A stretch of DNA of 64,000 nt from Glandiceps talaboti. Its lineage: Eukaryota; Hemichordata; Enteropneusta; Spengelidae. The number at the start of each line of letters is the position of its first letter. Positions within the stretch are counted from its first letter, which is position 1. The translations under genes and the position numbers were made by a program. Below are positions 1 to 12,599 of this stretch, piece by piece. The notes beneath the pieces were generated by a model, which saw only the letters and a program-made list of their open reading frames with translations, was not told where the DNA came from and did no database searches. Where the stretch lies: NCBI RefSeq assembly GCF_964340395.1, contig NC_135559.1, positions 20,594,111 to 20,658,110 on the forward strand. Direction: 5' to 3'.

Positions 1-649
1 TACTAAAACACTAATGAGTAATGTAAGTTGTATAGAGGGACTGTTGTTGTACGCAATTTTGTTCACTGTTGTATCAAGTCCACAGGCACTTGTTTTCCGA
101 GATATGTATCAGAACATTTCTATCAGAATACAATAAAATGTTGATAATATCGATGATATTGACGTGTTTAGCCAACTATATATGAACGGGGTAAAATTAC
201 ACACAAGTCTTGTTTCTGTGATCGTCCAGAGCTATGCCCGAAATAACGTTACCTTGAGTTTTCTGCATGGCTCCTTCCAGCTTTCTCTTCCCGACATAAC
301 ACCAGGGTCATATAACATCACTCACAATGTCTACGTTAATAACTGGTTTTGAGGATGCCATTGCAACAAATCGTCGAACTACAAACACCGAACGGAAAAT
401 GCTGGTAGCCACTGTCACGCCACTTCACCAGTACTGTACAAACACAGTTGTTTGCAAGAGCGCTGTTTATACTGGTTATTAACCTTTGAACTATGTTTGA
501 GCACCCCTAACTCAATGATATTTTGCACTACAGCGATTCCTCTAGCGCTGAAACCTATCGATGCATTACAGAGGAATACTGCTCGAGGATATTTTTTTGT
601 AAATTTATGGTTCTTGAGAGTCGTTTCTTGATTTCACATCACCTAATTT

Positions 650-1320
650 TCATTTAGTTGCCAAGAACACCAAACAGAAACACTTCTCACACTTGAGAGC
701 AAAACAAAGTGTTGCCGCTGCAATTCAAGGAAGTAGGGAACATTCTACCCCTCAAAACCTATTTATGAAAGTTTTGGGGAAGGACACCCTACTAATATAC
801 AAGTAAACACGACTTCAAAGCAAGCCGCTACACCATCTACAGAACGAACCTGTAAAGAAAGAACGTCCAATGACAGCATTTGCACGAATGAGAGCAAAGT
901 TGATGGGTGGAGTCGTTCCTCAAAAAGTGGAATTTACTAATCAAGCTTTGCTGAACGTAAACCAGATATCTAGCAAACCCAGCACACGTTCACAGTAAGC
1001 AGCTACAACCGGTCCATCTGACGAACTTACAAAGAAAGAACGTACAATGACAGCATTTGCACGAATGAGAGCAAAGTTGATGGGTGGAGTCGTTCCTCAA
1101 ACAGTGGAAGTTAAACTTTGCTGAACGTAAACCAGATATCTAACAAACCCAACACAAGTTCACAGCAAGCAGCTACGACCAGTCCATATCTGACGAACTT
1201 ACAAAGAAAGAACGTACAATGACAGCTTTTGCCCGAATGAGGGCAAAGTTGATGGGCGGAGTCGTTCCTGAAAAAGTAGACACTAAAGCATTAATTTTGG
1301 ACACTAGTAAAATAACAAAG
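650..1320 (+). repeat. ~180-bp tandem repeat with a protein-like frame, 3 copies
   Basis: Three diverged copies start near 840, 1015 and 1195. Each holds the same core, which translates on the plus strand as KKER(P/T)MTAFARMRAKLMG followed by GVVP(Q/E). The core is preserved at amino-acid level in all copies (gca/gct, cga/cgg and ggt/ggc synonymous changes), which suggests past coding selection. Between copies the frame is broken by small indels and stops (for example TAA after the SSKPSTRSQ segment). The leading stretch 679-820 is open in one frame but shows no family I recognise. It could be the 3' coding exon of a gene lying left of the window, a decayed exon array, or a satellite that happens to be open. 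Confidence 0.45.
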
Positions 1321-1343
1321 AAGCCGAACAAGTCAGTATTTGA

Positions 1344-1430
1344 CAATACAATACAATAAAATGCAATGCAATGCAATGCAATGCAATGCAATGCAATGCA
1401 ATACAATACAATACAATACAATACAATATA
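1344..1430. repeat. Pentanucleotide microsatellite (CAATA/CAATG)n
   Basis: Runs of ACAAT, then TGCAA, then ACAAT again, about 17 units. It directly follows the last copy of the 180-bp repeat. Confidence 0.9.
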
Positions 1431-1960
1431 CACTAATGATCAGAAGTTGCCAGAAATGAGAATACCAACAGAAGCAAAGAAACGAGCTACAATAATGTAA
1501 GTGAAGATTGATTTGCCACTTATTACTTCACAGAATATTGGCCATAGTTGCCATGGAGATGAAAAATGGATATTAATGTAATTGCTTAGGAGTTTTAATT
1601 AATATAATAATTGATATAACAACTTTAGTGTGTTTCTACCTAAAAAAACAATGTGAACTTAAAATATATCTATTTGTACATTAAGTATATGGTCCTAACT
1701 GTCACTAAATAAATGTTAACACCTAAAAAATGTTAAAATGTTATTATAGAAAGTGATTCGAGAACATAGTGGTTAAACACAATTAATACCTTTTAATTAC
1801 ATGTAATCAAACTATTGATTGATGATGTTTCAATATTAGGAAATTTATCTTTTGGAATATTATGCGTATACTTTTCTATTTACATACCGCGTGTCATATT
1901 TTGTGTTGCTACGTTTTTTTAAATTTCACACATATTTCGAGACCTTTCTCCAATTTACTT

Positions 1961-2154
<194 letters not shown>

Positions 2155-2361
2155 GTACAATCGTAGGGGGTAGGTATTCTTTCTATCTGCTTGTTTGGGT
2201 TGAAAAAAATTGTCAAACTGGGCAAAGTTCGTTATGTCTGATTGGAATGTGATGACCCATGGAGGGTAAAAGTTGGGTAAGGTGGGGTAATACGATGTCG
2301 GAGTCGAGTGTGCCCATCTAGTCTTTGGGAGTTCTGGCCTTGAGCCCTGCCAGTTACATAC

Positions 2362-2510
2362 TAGACTCTTTTACAACCCTCGGAGCTTCGCTTTACTAAA
2401 ATTAAAGCTAAACGAATTATTTTGTATGTACCGATGCCAGCTAATTAACCGCTCTCGAATATCCTTGTACTGTGCGCCCTCATCGACCATGATAGAGATA
2501 ACCATTCGTT
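2362..2510. mobile_element. Partial copy of the GACTCTCTCACAG-type inverted-repeat element
   Basis: The start (tagactcttttacaaccct, then cggagcttcgc) and the internal gtactgtgcgccctcatcga match the complete palindromic element at 62451-62689, which holds the reverse complement tcgatgagggcgcacagtac. The right terminal repeat is degraded here. Probably a nonautonomous DNA transposon remnant. Confidence 0.5.
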
Positions 2511-3410
2511 TAGACGTCGCTCCAACCTGAATTGTACCTTTCATGTGTTAAAATCTAAAAATTTAAACTTGACCTTGCTAATAAGCTCCATTGTTCTAGT
2601 CACAATTTAGCAATTGAAGTGGAACGTCATCAAGTTGTAGTCCACCTATTCCTGTTAAACTTAGAGTGTGTAAAAGACAAGGTTTTACAGTTGTTGATGA
2701 CGACTCTCATTTTATACTGTTTGTCCTTTATACAAGGACCATAGACTATATTTAATTCCTCAAAGATTTAGAGTTCACTCCACGAAAGAAAAATGTTTTT
2801 CCTTACTGGCATGTAAGAATGAAGTACATGTAGTTCAGTACAAACTATCAGTTCTTGTTCATAAAGCTTTTAAAACTCGGACTAGTTTTGTTCAGCAAAC
2901 ATAGATGTACTGTATAAGTTCTCCCCTGCCTTCTTTTTCCCTTAAATTATTGGAAGAACGATATTCACTTTTTTTCTATACTATACTGTAATGTAAATTA
3001 TTTGTGCGCTCGGCTGAGGCCTTAGGATTTGAAATAATGTAATTACTATTTATGCAAATATACACATACATGCATTACCTTCCACACTAGTTGCAGGACA
3101 TGTGATGTGATGTGATGTATTTGACTGTTTCGTACAACTTTGGGGCAAACGTGAACTTGAAGGTTTCGTAATGGTAATCTTGATAGATAGTTTATAAAAG
3201 AAGTTATAATCCAAATTGTTCTACTCTTCAGTAAGAAGTATGATTAATACTCATGGTGTTAATATTACTCATTGCCAGGATAGTCTAAACAATATCACGT
3301 GATACCTTGTACCTGATATTGTAGACGACAGAGATTTATATCTTGTACTTGGTCCAAACACAATAAATGTATGTGTACCAGTTTATGCCAGTCACTGTTT
3401 GACCATTGGC
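2511..3410. other. No gene seen
   Basis: AT-rich, with no open frame that looks like a protein. The only structure is a short GTGAT run near 3100. Confidence 0.6.
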
Positions 3411-3411
3411 A

Positions 3412-3550
<139 letters not shown>

Positions 3551-4199
3551 GCGGCGGCGGGTAGAATACCATCGGCGATAATGCATCATTGAGGTCAAGG
3601 TTCATATATCTCAGAACGAGGCAGGCGCCGAATTTGAGCTGTTGGTGAGCATTCGCGTAGCCATTCTTAAAGTCCGTATTTTTCGCCTGTTTTTACCCAT
3701 GCAACTTCATTGACAACCATATTTGACGTTATATACTCGAAAGTATTTGAAGAAATGTTTTGTAGAAATTTGCAAGATTTAAAAGGGTGTTATGATCGAG
3801 TGTAAATGTGATGTCGGCAGTGTGACGCAGTGACGTTTCCAAATAGAATATACGTACATGTGTACATGTCCATGCGACTGTAACAATGGTATTACTACAG
3901 TGAAGGTAGAATGCAGCTCGTCTCCTTTTGAAACGGACCGTCAACTTGTTCTTGCCAAGTGATAGCATAGTTGACTGCTATACTAATCTCAACAGTGACT
4001 TATAATGTTTTTTTTTTGTAGTGAAATTGGGCTCTAACATGCATCGCCAACAGCGATGAAAGTGGGGACATGTCACACTGACAGTAGTCGCCGTCGGAAA
4101 ACAGCCTAACAAGTATCTTTGGAACAAGTTTTGGGACCTTCATGGGACATCCGAAGACTAATCCTTGGAGATAACTTGAAATTGATACCTGCAGACACC

Positions 4200-4302
4200 A
4201 GAAGCCATCTTGGAAGTTGTCTGCCGACTAGCGACTTGAGGTGGACGACGACTACTGCTAATTATTATGTTCTGACACCGGCTGTGAAACTAGGACAAAC
4301 CT
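4200..4302. repeat. ~100-bp segment duplicated at 5725-5822
   Basis: The stretch with cttggaagttgtctgcc, aattattatgt and tgaaactaggacaaac recurs at 5725-5822 with about 80% identity in the same orientation. It is either a dispersed repeat or an old local duplication. The 163-aa plus frame and 170-aa minus frame over it show no family features, so I do not call a gene. Confidence 0.55.
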
Positions 4303-4699
4303 GGTTAGTATTTTTTTCTCCGTATATTTTTTCATTATGGGTCGCCAAAAGTCGCGGTGATATTGTTGTTCATGGATGCGTGATTTGTCGGCATTCCGTA
4401 AACATCTGGTATATTTTGGAAACAAGCCCTTACAAGTTTCCACTCGGTTTCTACTTTGTTGAGGCTTGGAAATTACATTTTTTTCAACTTTCACACACAA
4501 AAAAACTTTTGAGTGTAGTCTGTTTCTATTTTCCGCTACACTTTGTGAATAAATCAACACCTGTTTTTTGGTGTTTTTTAAAAAATGTACAGCCATTAGC
4601 CCAGAATTAACAGAGCAATTAGTTGTTACTGACTGTTCATTTGCTGTCCACATAGCTGCTCTTTCCTTTGTCAAAAAAAATGACAGGGAGAGTGGTATA

Positions 4700-4912
4700 G
4701 TGTACACATGTTGACTGACAATGAGGGCAATAGTGTACGTTTGTTGACAAGGGACCAGCCGGTCACACAAAAACAGTCTCAGAAATGAGACTGTTTTGGT
4801 TTCCCCGAGGGCAAAACCTGATTGGAAATGAAACTGTTTTGGGTTGACTGGCTCATACCGAGGGGAAACAAACTTGCGCTATCACCCAAATAATGTCAGT
4901 CAACATGTGTTT
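4700..4912. repeat. Inverted repeat flanking a short palindrome
   Basis: Acacatgttgactgac at ~4704 pairs with gtcagtcaacatgtgt at ~4896. Inside lies the hairpin aacagtctc-agaaat-gagactgtt near 4771. The arrangement resembles a small foldback element, but no target duplication was identified. Confidence 0.45.
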
Positions 4913-5011
4913 TATAACACACTGAACAAGAATCATACCACAGCACACTAAAATGATTATAACAAACTTCTCCAGCAAGCAGAGTTTGTTTGCATTGTGT
5001 TCAATAACCTT

Positions 5012-5197
5012 TTAGAGTTGTCCCAATAACAAATAGTTCTCCAAAATACCAACTGCTGTCTTGATTACTGTCTTTGCTTTTTTAGAGTCTTTCTCCGAGA
5101 CAATGTTGGCCAGCTCTTCTTCTGAAATTTCAATGAATCGAGCAAAACATTCATGTTGGCTGCTGCTTGTGGTCATAGTTTCAGACGAGCCAGACAT
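5012..5197 (-). CDS. Small ORF resembling the N-terminus of KCTD1/QRICH1-type (Crypton-related) proteins, partial
   Basis: A 61-residue minus-strand frame from the ATG at 5195-5197. It has a serine/threonine-rich start and then RFIEISEEELANIVSEKD followed by SKKAKTVIKTAVGI and LENYL. From memory, this pattern (RF..+....+...KDS.NT.K....V...+.YL) is the short helical segment that begins many invertebrate proteins related to QRICH1/ZMYM and Crypton-derived tyrosine recombinases. Nothing after it continues the homology: the frame stops just after ILENYLLLGQL. It is best read as an isolated first exon or a truncated copy. An upstream in-frame ATG at 5258-5260 would lengthen it to 82 residues. I chose the internal ATG because the extension (MMTSYIHANND...) looks unlike the family. 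Confidence 0.35.
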   Translation of the reverse strand: MSGSSETMTTSSSQHECFARFIEISEEELANIVSEKDSKKAKTVIKTAVGILENYLLLGQL

Positions 5198-5299
5198 ATT
5201 TACAATTTGTTGTTCTTTGAAAATAACGTCATTATTCGCATGTATATATGATGTCATCATGAGGCACTAATCAATGGAGCTAGGGACTAGTTCCGTTAA

Positions 5300-6930
5300 T
5301 TAGTGCCTACTACATCATTTATTGTAAAACAGAGTGAGAATGGTCCATAACATGTCATGTAGCATTGACCAATCACGACCGAGAGTTGAGTATGCAGTGT
5401 GTTATAATGTTTAATACTGGGGTAGTACATTTTTTATTTTTACAGCAAATTTTGTAGTTAGTAAACATTCATTGATAGTTTACCTCTACCCAGTACCAGC
5501 TCCCCTGAAGTCCATCTATTGTCTTAGAAATTATATTATTTGCCCCCTTATTCAGAAATTAATTTGTTGAGGTCCTATTAAAGAATTAGTGATTGCAATC
5601 TCTGAATTTCCAATTTCTGTTTTCAAATAGTTTCACCATATTTGCTGTTTTTCCTGTCGAAGTTATAATAGTTGGATGTAAACTAAATAAATTGCCCGTT
5701 GTCTGTGTTGATTGGAGCACTCTTGGAAGTTGTCTGCCAACTTGCGACTTCAAGTGAATGACTAGTACTACTCCTGTAATTATTATGTATACTTCCGACA
5801 CCTGTTGTGAAACTAGGACAAACCCAGCCATAATCACAGAAGCTTGGTAAGATACATAAGTATTTTACCGGGCAAAAAGAGATACCTGCTTTATAGTAAT
5901 AAGATAAGATCATGCAAGACCACTATGGCACATACCATTTCTTTGTAGGGGTTGGTCTTAGCTGCAATAATTGTAGCTTTGTTTTTATTTACAATACTTT
6001 TTAAATTCTTTTTTATGTTTTATTTTGTGTGACTCAACAAGTTTCATTTTTAGTTTTTATTTCTTATGGGGTTTGCAAAGAAAACAAAGCTACAATTCTA
6101 TTATTGAACGAGGCCAGTCTAGAATCTCTTGGCAATTATCTCCATGATTTTCTCATAAAAACAGTCAATCATTAACTTCAGCTATTGTTGCAATTGCAAA
6201 ATTCACAGTAAGTACTCGAATATACCCATATTTGATTCAAAACGGCAATAAGTACTCAGTAGTGGTTTGGAGTCCTCGGCAACCATTATGATGTTGTTCT
6301 AGTACATGGAGCATGCACAGTATTAGTCAACATGTCCAACAAAATTTGAAAATTTAGCTGGAATGTTGAGAATATACATGTAGTACGATTTCCACTTGAA
6401 AATAACATTGAGGAAGCATTAATGTGATCGAGAGCGACACATTTATACCGGTACACTAAGACATAGGACATGCTCGACTTTCAAAGAGGTGGGCGATATT
6501 GTCTACAAAAAGACAGTTTGAACAGGATCCTGGATACATTTTTTATAGGAGCTTACACATGATTGATCTGTAGCAGTTCTAGCGGAGGACTGAGAGTGAC
6601 GTAGTGAAACCGCTACTGTACTAAGTTGATGTTTGCTTTATAAAATGGTTTCATCTTAATTTTGTTGAAAATGAAAACTAGGGATGTGTATTTTTGATTA
6701 TGTATTGTTGCATCTATCACAAAATAATTGACAACGACATAAATATTCAGATACATGTGAAGTTGTGTTATCTGTCTAACAGACAACACCCAAAATGGAA
6801 TGATCAATGGGGTGGGGGGGGGGGGACTGTAATGTGTAATTTCTGACAAATAATTATAGATCACAGCAGATCATAGCATCAAGGATGTAGGAATTTCCAA
6901 GCAAAGTCAACAGTACTTGACATGGTATAG
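5300..6930. other. No gene seen
   Basis: AT-rich sequence containing the second copy of the ~100-bp segment (5725-5822) and a short G run (about 6810-6824). No plausible exon was identified. Confidence 0.5.
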
Positions 6931-6936
6931 CATTTA

Positions 6937-7925
6937 CAGAAGATATAGTCTAACCTTGCAAGTCAAGCGAAATGTCCTGTAAAATTTACAGAAGATGTAG
7001 TCTAACCTTGCAAGTCTAGCAAAATGTCCTGTACAATTTACAGAAGATATAGTCTCCCCTTGCAAATCTAGTGAAATGTCCTGTACAATTTCCAGAAGAT
7101 AGAGTCTAACCTTGCAAGTCTTGCAAAATGTCCTGTACAATTTACAGAAGATATAGTCTAACCTTGCAAGTCTAGCGAAATGTCCTGTAAAGTTTACAGA
7201 AGATATAGTCTAACATTGCAAATCTAGTGAAATGTCCTGTACAATTTCCAGAAGATAGAGTCTAACATTGCAAATCTAGTGAAATGTCCTGTAAAATTTA
7301 CAGAAGATATAGTCTAACCTTGCAAATCTAACGAAATGTCCTGTAAAATTTACAGAAGATAGTCTAACCTTGCAAGTCTTGCAAAATGTCCTGTACAATT
7401 TACAGAAAATATAGTCTAGCCTTGCAAATCTAGTGAAATGTCCTGTAAAGTTTACAGAAGATATAGTCTAACATTGCAAGTCTAGTGAAATGTCCTGTAC
7501 AATTTCCAGAAGATAGTCTAACCTTGCAAGTCTTGCAAAATGTCCTGTACAATTTACAGAAAATATTGTCTAGCCTTGCAAATCTAGTGAAATGTCCTGT
7601 AAAGTTTACAGAAGATATAGTCTAACATTGCAAGTCTAGTGAAATGTCCTGTACAATTTCCAGAAGATAGAGTCTAACCTTGCAAGTCTTGCAAAATGTC
7701 CTGTACAATTTACAGAAGATATAGTCTAGCCTTGCAAATCTAGTGAAATGTCCTGTAAAATTTACAGAAGATATAGTCTAACCTTGCAAATCTAACGAAA
7801 TGTCCTGTAAAATTTACAGAAGATATAGTCTAACCTTGCAAATCTAGTAAAATGTCCTGTAAAATCTTACTGAAGATATAGTCTAACCTTGCAAGTCTAG
7901 CGAAATATCCTGTAAAATCTTACTG
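6937..7925. repeat. 52-bp minisatellite, about 19 copies
   Basis: The unit reads agatatagtctaaccttgca, agtctagcgaaatgtcctgt, aaaatttacaga, with variants (cttgc/attgc, agtct/aatct, aaaat/acaat/aaagt). Some units lack four bases (agatagtc). Variant types recur in blocks, which points to local unequal exchange. The 68-aa minus-strand frame is an artefact. Confidence 0.9.
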
Positions 7926-8339
7926 ATTACTGCATGGCCATTTACCTTCAGTCTAAGATATCCAGGCAAATTATAGCACTGTACGATAAATAAATCCAGC
8001 TAAAATCACCTTTGGCTTTGGCATTAAATTTTTTTGTAAGAGTGCAAATCTTTTGCAGGCACTAAATTATGATATTTTGCTTGTTGGTATGTGTTATTAT
8101 TTATGTTCAATGTCCAAGAACTATTGAGATAGATAAGAAAGAGGCTTCACACACTGTTCATTACAATAATAACAATTCTAAACCCCTAGAGACATGCAGG
8201 CACTATATGTGCACACATAAATTGCCATAGGGAACCATGCAAGCAAATTCAAATTCGTGTTAATTTTACGCTGACAGCGTATGCTTTGGGTATAGGTTGG
8301 TATACATATGTAGGTATAAAGGTATAAGTGATCATGGTC

Positions 8340-8650
8340 TGTCAACTTTTTTTATTTTCATCATTTTCTCTTAAAGTGACAGTTAGAATACTTTGATATT
8401 TGGTGTGCGTGTTCCTTGGGGGGAGGCTATTCAGCTTTGTTCATGCCAAGTTGATCTGTGCCATTTTCAATTTTTTATGATTTTTTTTCCCAAAAATGAT
8501 ATTTTCATCATCTCCTCAAATACTCCTCGTCAGATTGCTTTAATATCTGGTGTGTCGATGCGCAGAGGGTAGCTTACTCAGATTTGTTAATTTCAAGTCA
8601 GCACATCTCCTTTTCTATTTTTAATGATTATTTTGTAAAAAAATTAATAT
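8340..8650. repeat. Diverged tandem duplication, ~150-bp unit
   Basis: Two copies of a segment running from tttcatcattttctc through gatatttggtgtg to ttcagctttgtt. They start near 8350 and 8500. The phrasing is like other dispersed noncoding repeats in this window. Nothing else stands out between 7930 and 9220. Confidence 0.45.
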
Positions 8651-9225
8651 GTTAATGAGCATTGTGACCGACGCCATATTGGAAATCAGTCCAGGAGACT
8701 TTAAGTAAACTGCCACTTTTCAAAAGACACTATTGACGTCAAACAAGCTATGTAATATGTGCTATCGTCTTAATTCTACGCATTATGTGCCCAAATGATA
8801 AGTGTTTGTTCGAAACAGGGTTGCAGACTTCAAATCCAAATTCTGCACCCCTTCTACAGAATGGTTCATTCCAGTAGATATGTATGCTCTCGATTGACAA
8901 AGTCATGAAGTTGAATTGGGGATGATTTTTGACAGTCGGTCGTCAATAAAAACGATAATACTCATTCTAAAATTACCTCATTTTGAAAGGGAAAGTACTT
9001 TGTGGTTCATTTATGAAGTTTCGATTTTGTATGATCAATATTGGTGGCAAAATCGCCACTTTAAAATTGTCGATGTGGTAATGGCAGTGCAGAAACGAGT
9101 ACAGGCGAGGTGAAAGTTCTTTTGCTAATGAGCCTTACCACATATTGGAAAAAAGTAGTCATGAGATTGCAGTCCAGTCTTTTGTTTTAATTTTTCATTA
9201 AAAGCTGGCGATATGATGTCTTGTC

Positions 9226-9480
<255 letters not shown>

Positions 9481-9670
9481 ACGATCGCATCAGAAATGTG
9501 CATTTGACGTTTCAAAATGTGATTTGTTGTATTACAAAATGCTTTAACTTCAGCCTGGAAATGAAATTTTCTTGTTTTATTGATGCAATGAAATCATTAA
9601 ATCTTTATGGGTTACTTCACATATTTGTGTCAATGGCGTAAAGATTAACATCTGTTTAAGGTTGACAACC

Positions 9671-10060
9671 TAAGCCTGTTTTTAGCACAGCTGAATTAAA
9701 TCTTAGACACTATGATTAAAACAGGTTCATATAATGCACAATCCTTAGGCATTAAAAAAACCAGTTTGTACAAAGAATAAGAAGTCACACATTTTATGGG
9801 GAAAGAAAAATAGTCATATCAAGACCTCCATGATTATACTGGCAGGTTAAATTTCCTGCATGTACCGATTGCCATGATATTTGATGGGTGTATTACCTTG
9901 GGTGTCTAGTTGGGAAATTGTTCAAATCAAAATGATCTTACTACCGATGATTTGGGTCGAAAAATGTAATTTTTGGTCAAAAACCTTACTCAAAACTATT
10001 GGGCAGATGGGTCTGAAATTTGGTGGGAACATTCTTAGGGGTGTTTAAGCATTCAAAATA
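9671..10060 (+). mobile_element. Second, TG-less copy of the same element
   Basis: Starts gtttttagcacagctgaatt and continues at 9858-10045 with the downstream part: accgattgccatgatatttg, tgggaaattgttcaaatcaa, actattgggcagatgggtct, gaaatttggtgggaacattc. The TG array is absent and the middle differs. Confidence 0.55.
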
Positions 10061-10690
10061 TGTTTGCAAATGTGCCTAGCAACAAGACCATGGCCATAGC
10101 AACACCAAACGGTGAGGTATTTCACAAAGATAACCACTGGGATTAAAAGACAATTGAATATGCATTCAAAAAATTATGTAAATTTGCCTAGCAACAATAC
10201 CACGCCCATAGCAACAACCAAATAATGATATATTGCAAAGATAACAGAGATTAAGAGATAATTGAATGAACATTCTAAAAATGTATGTAAATTTGCATAG
10301 CAACAAGACCACGCCCATAGCAACAGCCAATCGGTGGTGTAGTTCACAAAGATAACCATGGGGATGAATAGACAATTGAATAAACATTCTAAAAATGTAT
10401 GTTATTTGCCTAGCAACAAGACCACGCCCATAGCAACAACCAAATAATCACATGTATTGCAAAGATAACAATAGGAATTGATAGACAAATGAATAACAAT
10501 TCAAAAAAATGTATGCAAATATGCCTAGCAACATGACCATGCCCATAGCAACAGCCAAATGATCACACATTTTGCAGATATCACAGACACATTCAAAAAA
10601 TGTGTGCAAATGTGCCTAGCAACAAGACCACGCCCATAGCAACAGCTAAGTGATCACATATATTGCAAAGATTACAGGGATAAGTAGACA
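10060..10690. repeat. ~110-bp tandem repeat, 6 copies
   Basis: Copies of cctagcaacaagaccacgcc followed by catagcaacaaccaaatgat occur near 10074, 10183, 10297, 10408, 10523 and 10612. Between them are caaagataacagggatta and caattgaataaacattc. A shorter relic with tctagcaacatgaccac is at 12400. The short minus frames over it are not genes. Confidence 0.8.
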
Positions 10691-10699
10691 AATGAGTGT

Positions 10700-12010
10700 A
10701 TGGATAATCATTCAGCGAATGAACACCTATACCTGGTATGGATCAGCATATGGGTTAAACATTTTTAACAACTGTACAGTTGTGCTACAACGCCATTGGC
10801 GCTATTTTTTAAAAATTATTTAAATGTTGAAACATTTTTTGTGAATTTTCAAAAACGAATGATAAAATGTTATAATAGTATTTTAAGATGTCTTCTACCT
10901 AATAAAGGTTTATTTTAGTCGATGAATCTAGCAGCTCAAAAGGGAGGGACTGTTATTCAGATAGATGACCTAGTACCTTTCGCTTGACTGTTGGAAGACA
11001 CTAGTACTCTGCATCTCTGTCATTGAGATTGAACAATTTTCAGACAAGACCTTTTCAGTTATGATTAGCGGAATATTTATTTTTGCCGAGATTAGTAGGT
11101 CTACAATTCCAATTTACAAGATGTATCTTGCCGCCATGTCACATTGAGCTTTGAACACTTGATTAAATTTAGTCCAGCTTGTATACAGAATGCTAGCCCT
11201 GCTTGCAGATGGGCAGGGGTCTATATTACTGACACAGCCCTCAACACCGAAGGGGTGACTTGTTCCGTATGCAAGCAGGACTAACGAAATATGTGCACCA
11301 CCTGCAAGCAGGTCCATAGACTATGAAATTAAAATATCAGACGATGTTATGTCTACTACAAGTTGAATGTTGTTGACAATTATGGATGGTGTTTTTGGTA
11401 AATTTGTTAGAAAATTAAAATTCGAATTGACTCAAAATTATTTTAGATCCCTAGTTTATTTCATTCATCGTTAAAGCTGTAAGACACTGGAATTATTTAT
11501 AGCCAACCTCAAAAATCCTTTTCCTTTTTTTTTTTGCATTTGCTAGTAATTTTTTTTCTGAGATTTTGTGTAATTTTCATAATAGATATTTTGTAAAATG
11601 GTGACTATAATATAAAAGTACAATATTTTACCAACTTTCTGTGTGAAATGTGTTTTATAGTGAGTCATCATATCAAACCACTAACCACTTTATTACGTCA
11701 CTAAAACAAAACTGCATAGTGAAGAGCTGAACAACAACTGAACCTCTTCTACATGTTACCAAAATAAAAAATAAAAAAAACAGCGGAGCTATTCTGACTG
11801 AAAGGTCGCTTGTTAAATATACACATCATGTCCAGTAAAAATGATCAAACCACTTCAACTCATCACTGAATATACAATGTAGTTATGTTCTCTGTCCAAG
11901 GACTATTTAGTAAGAAAAGAAACAGGCTTCATACACGATTCATCACAAATTAACAATACCATGACCACGCTCTTAGCAACAACCAAATGCCAATATATTT
12001 TGCTAAAATA
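10700..12010. other. No gene seen
   Basis: AT-rich. It contains a segment (tcagcatatgggttaaacat to gccattggcgctattttt, 10740-10810) that recurs at 12510-12580 as tcagcatgtggataaacatt to gccagtggcgctattttt. These are copies of one noncoding repeat. Confidence 0.5.
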
Positions 12011-12014
12011 ACAT

Positions 12015-12580
12015 TATCTGTCATTTTTTGCACAGCTGAACTCAGGTTCAGTAGTGCTATATCCACTTAGAAATGTGTGTGTGTATGTAAACGACATAAA
12101 GTCAAAAACTGCCTGACCAATTGCCTTGGTATTTGGTGGGGACATTACGTAGGCCATGCAGATGGGAAATTGTTCAAATGCAAATGATTGCATCAAAGAT
12201 GTGTGTTTTGGGTCAAGAAATGTAATTTTGGGTCAAAAAACTCCAAAACCACTTGGCAGATTGACCTAAAGTTTGGTGGGAATGTTCTTGGTGGTGTTTA
12301 ATTTGAGATTTGTTCATGATATGATGATTCCATGAGTAATATGTGATTAAGGGCTAAAAATGTGAATGTACATTCAAAAATGTATGCAAATACATGTATG
12401 TCTAGCAACATGACCACAACCAAATGATCACGTATATTGCCAAGATAAGACAGTTGGATAGGTGACTGGATAGTCATTCAGCAAATGAATACCTAGACCT
12501 ACAGTTGTAGCATGGATCAGCATGTGGATAAACATTTTTAAAACTGTACAGTTGTGCTACAATGCCAGTGGCGCTATTTT
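12015..12580 (+). mobile_element. TTTTTAGCACAACTGAACT element, copy 3, plus trailing repeat
   Basis: Ttttttgcacagctgaactc, aggttcagtagtgctata, a short (TG)7, then aaacgacataaagtcaaaaa and tatttggtggggacatta. The downstream order to 12580 (ctagcaacatgaccac, then gcagcaaatgaatacc-type sequence) parallels 10060-10810. The larger unit may therefore be a ~1.5-kb composite repeat. Confidence 0.55.
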
Positions 12581-12599
12581 TAAATTAATTGCCCAAGTG

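Noticed and set aside
4119-4770. 163-aa plus and 170-aa minus open frames
   Set aside because: No family pattern, no conservation in the duplicated copy at 5.7 kb (frames broken there), and they mirror each other on opposite strands.
6937-7925. CRISPR array
   Set aside because: The 52-bp units abut directly without variable spacers, and the DNA is eukaryotic.
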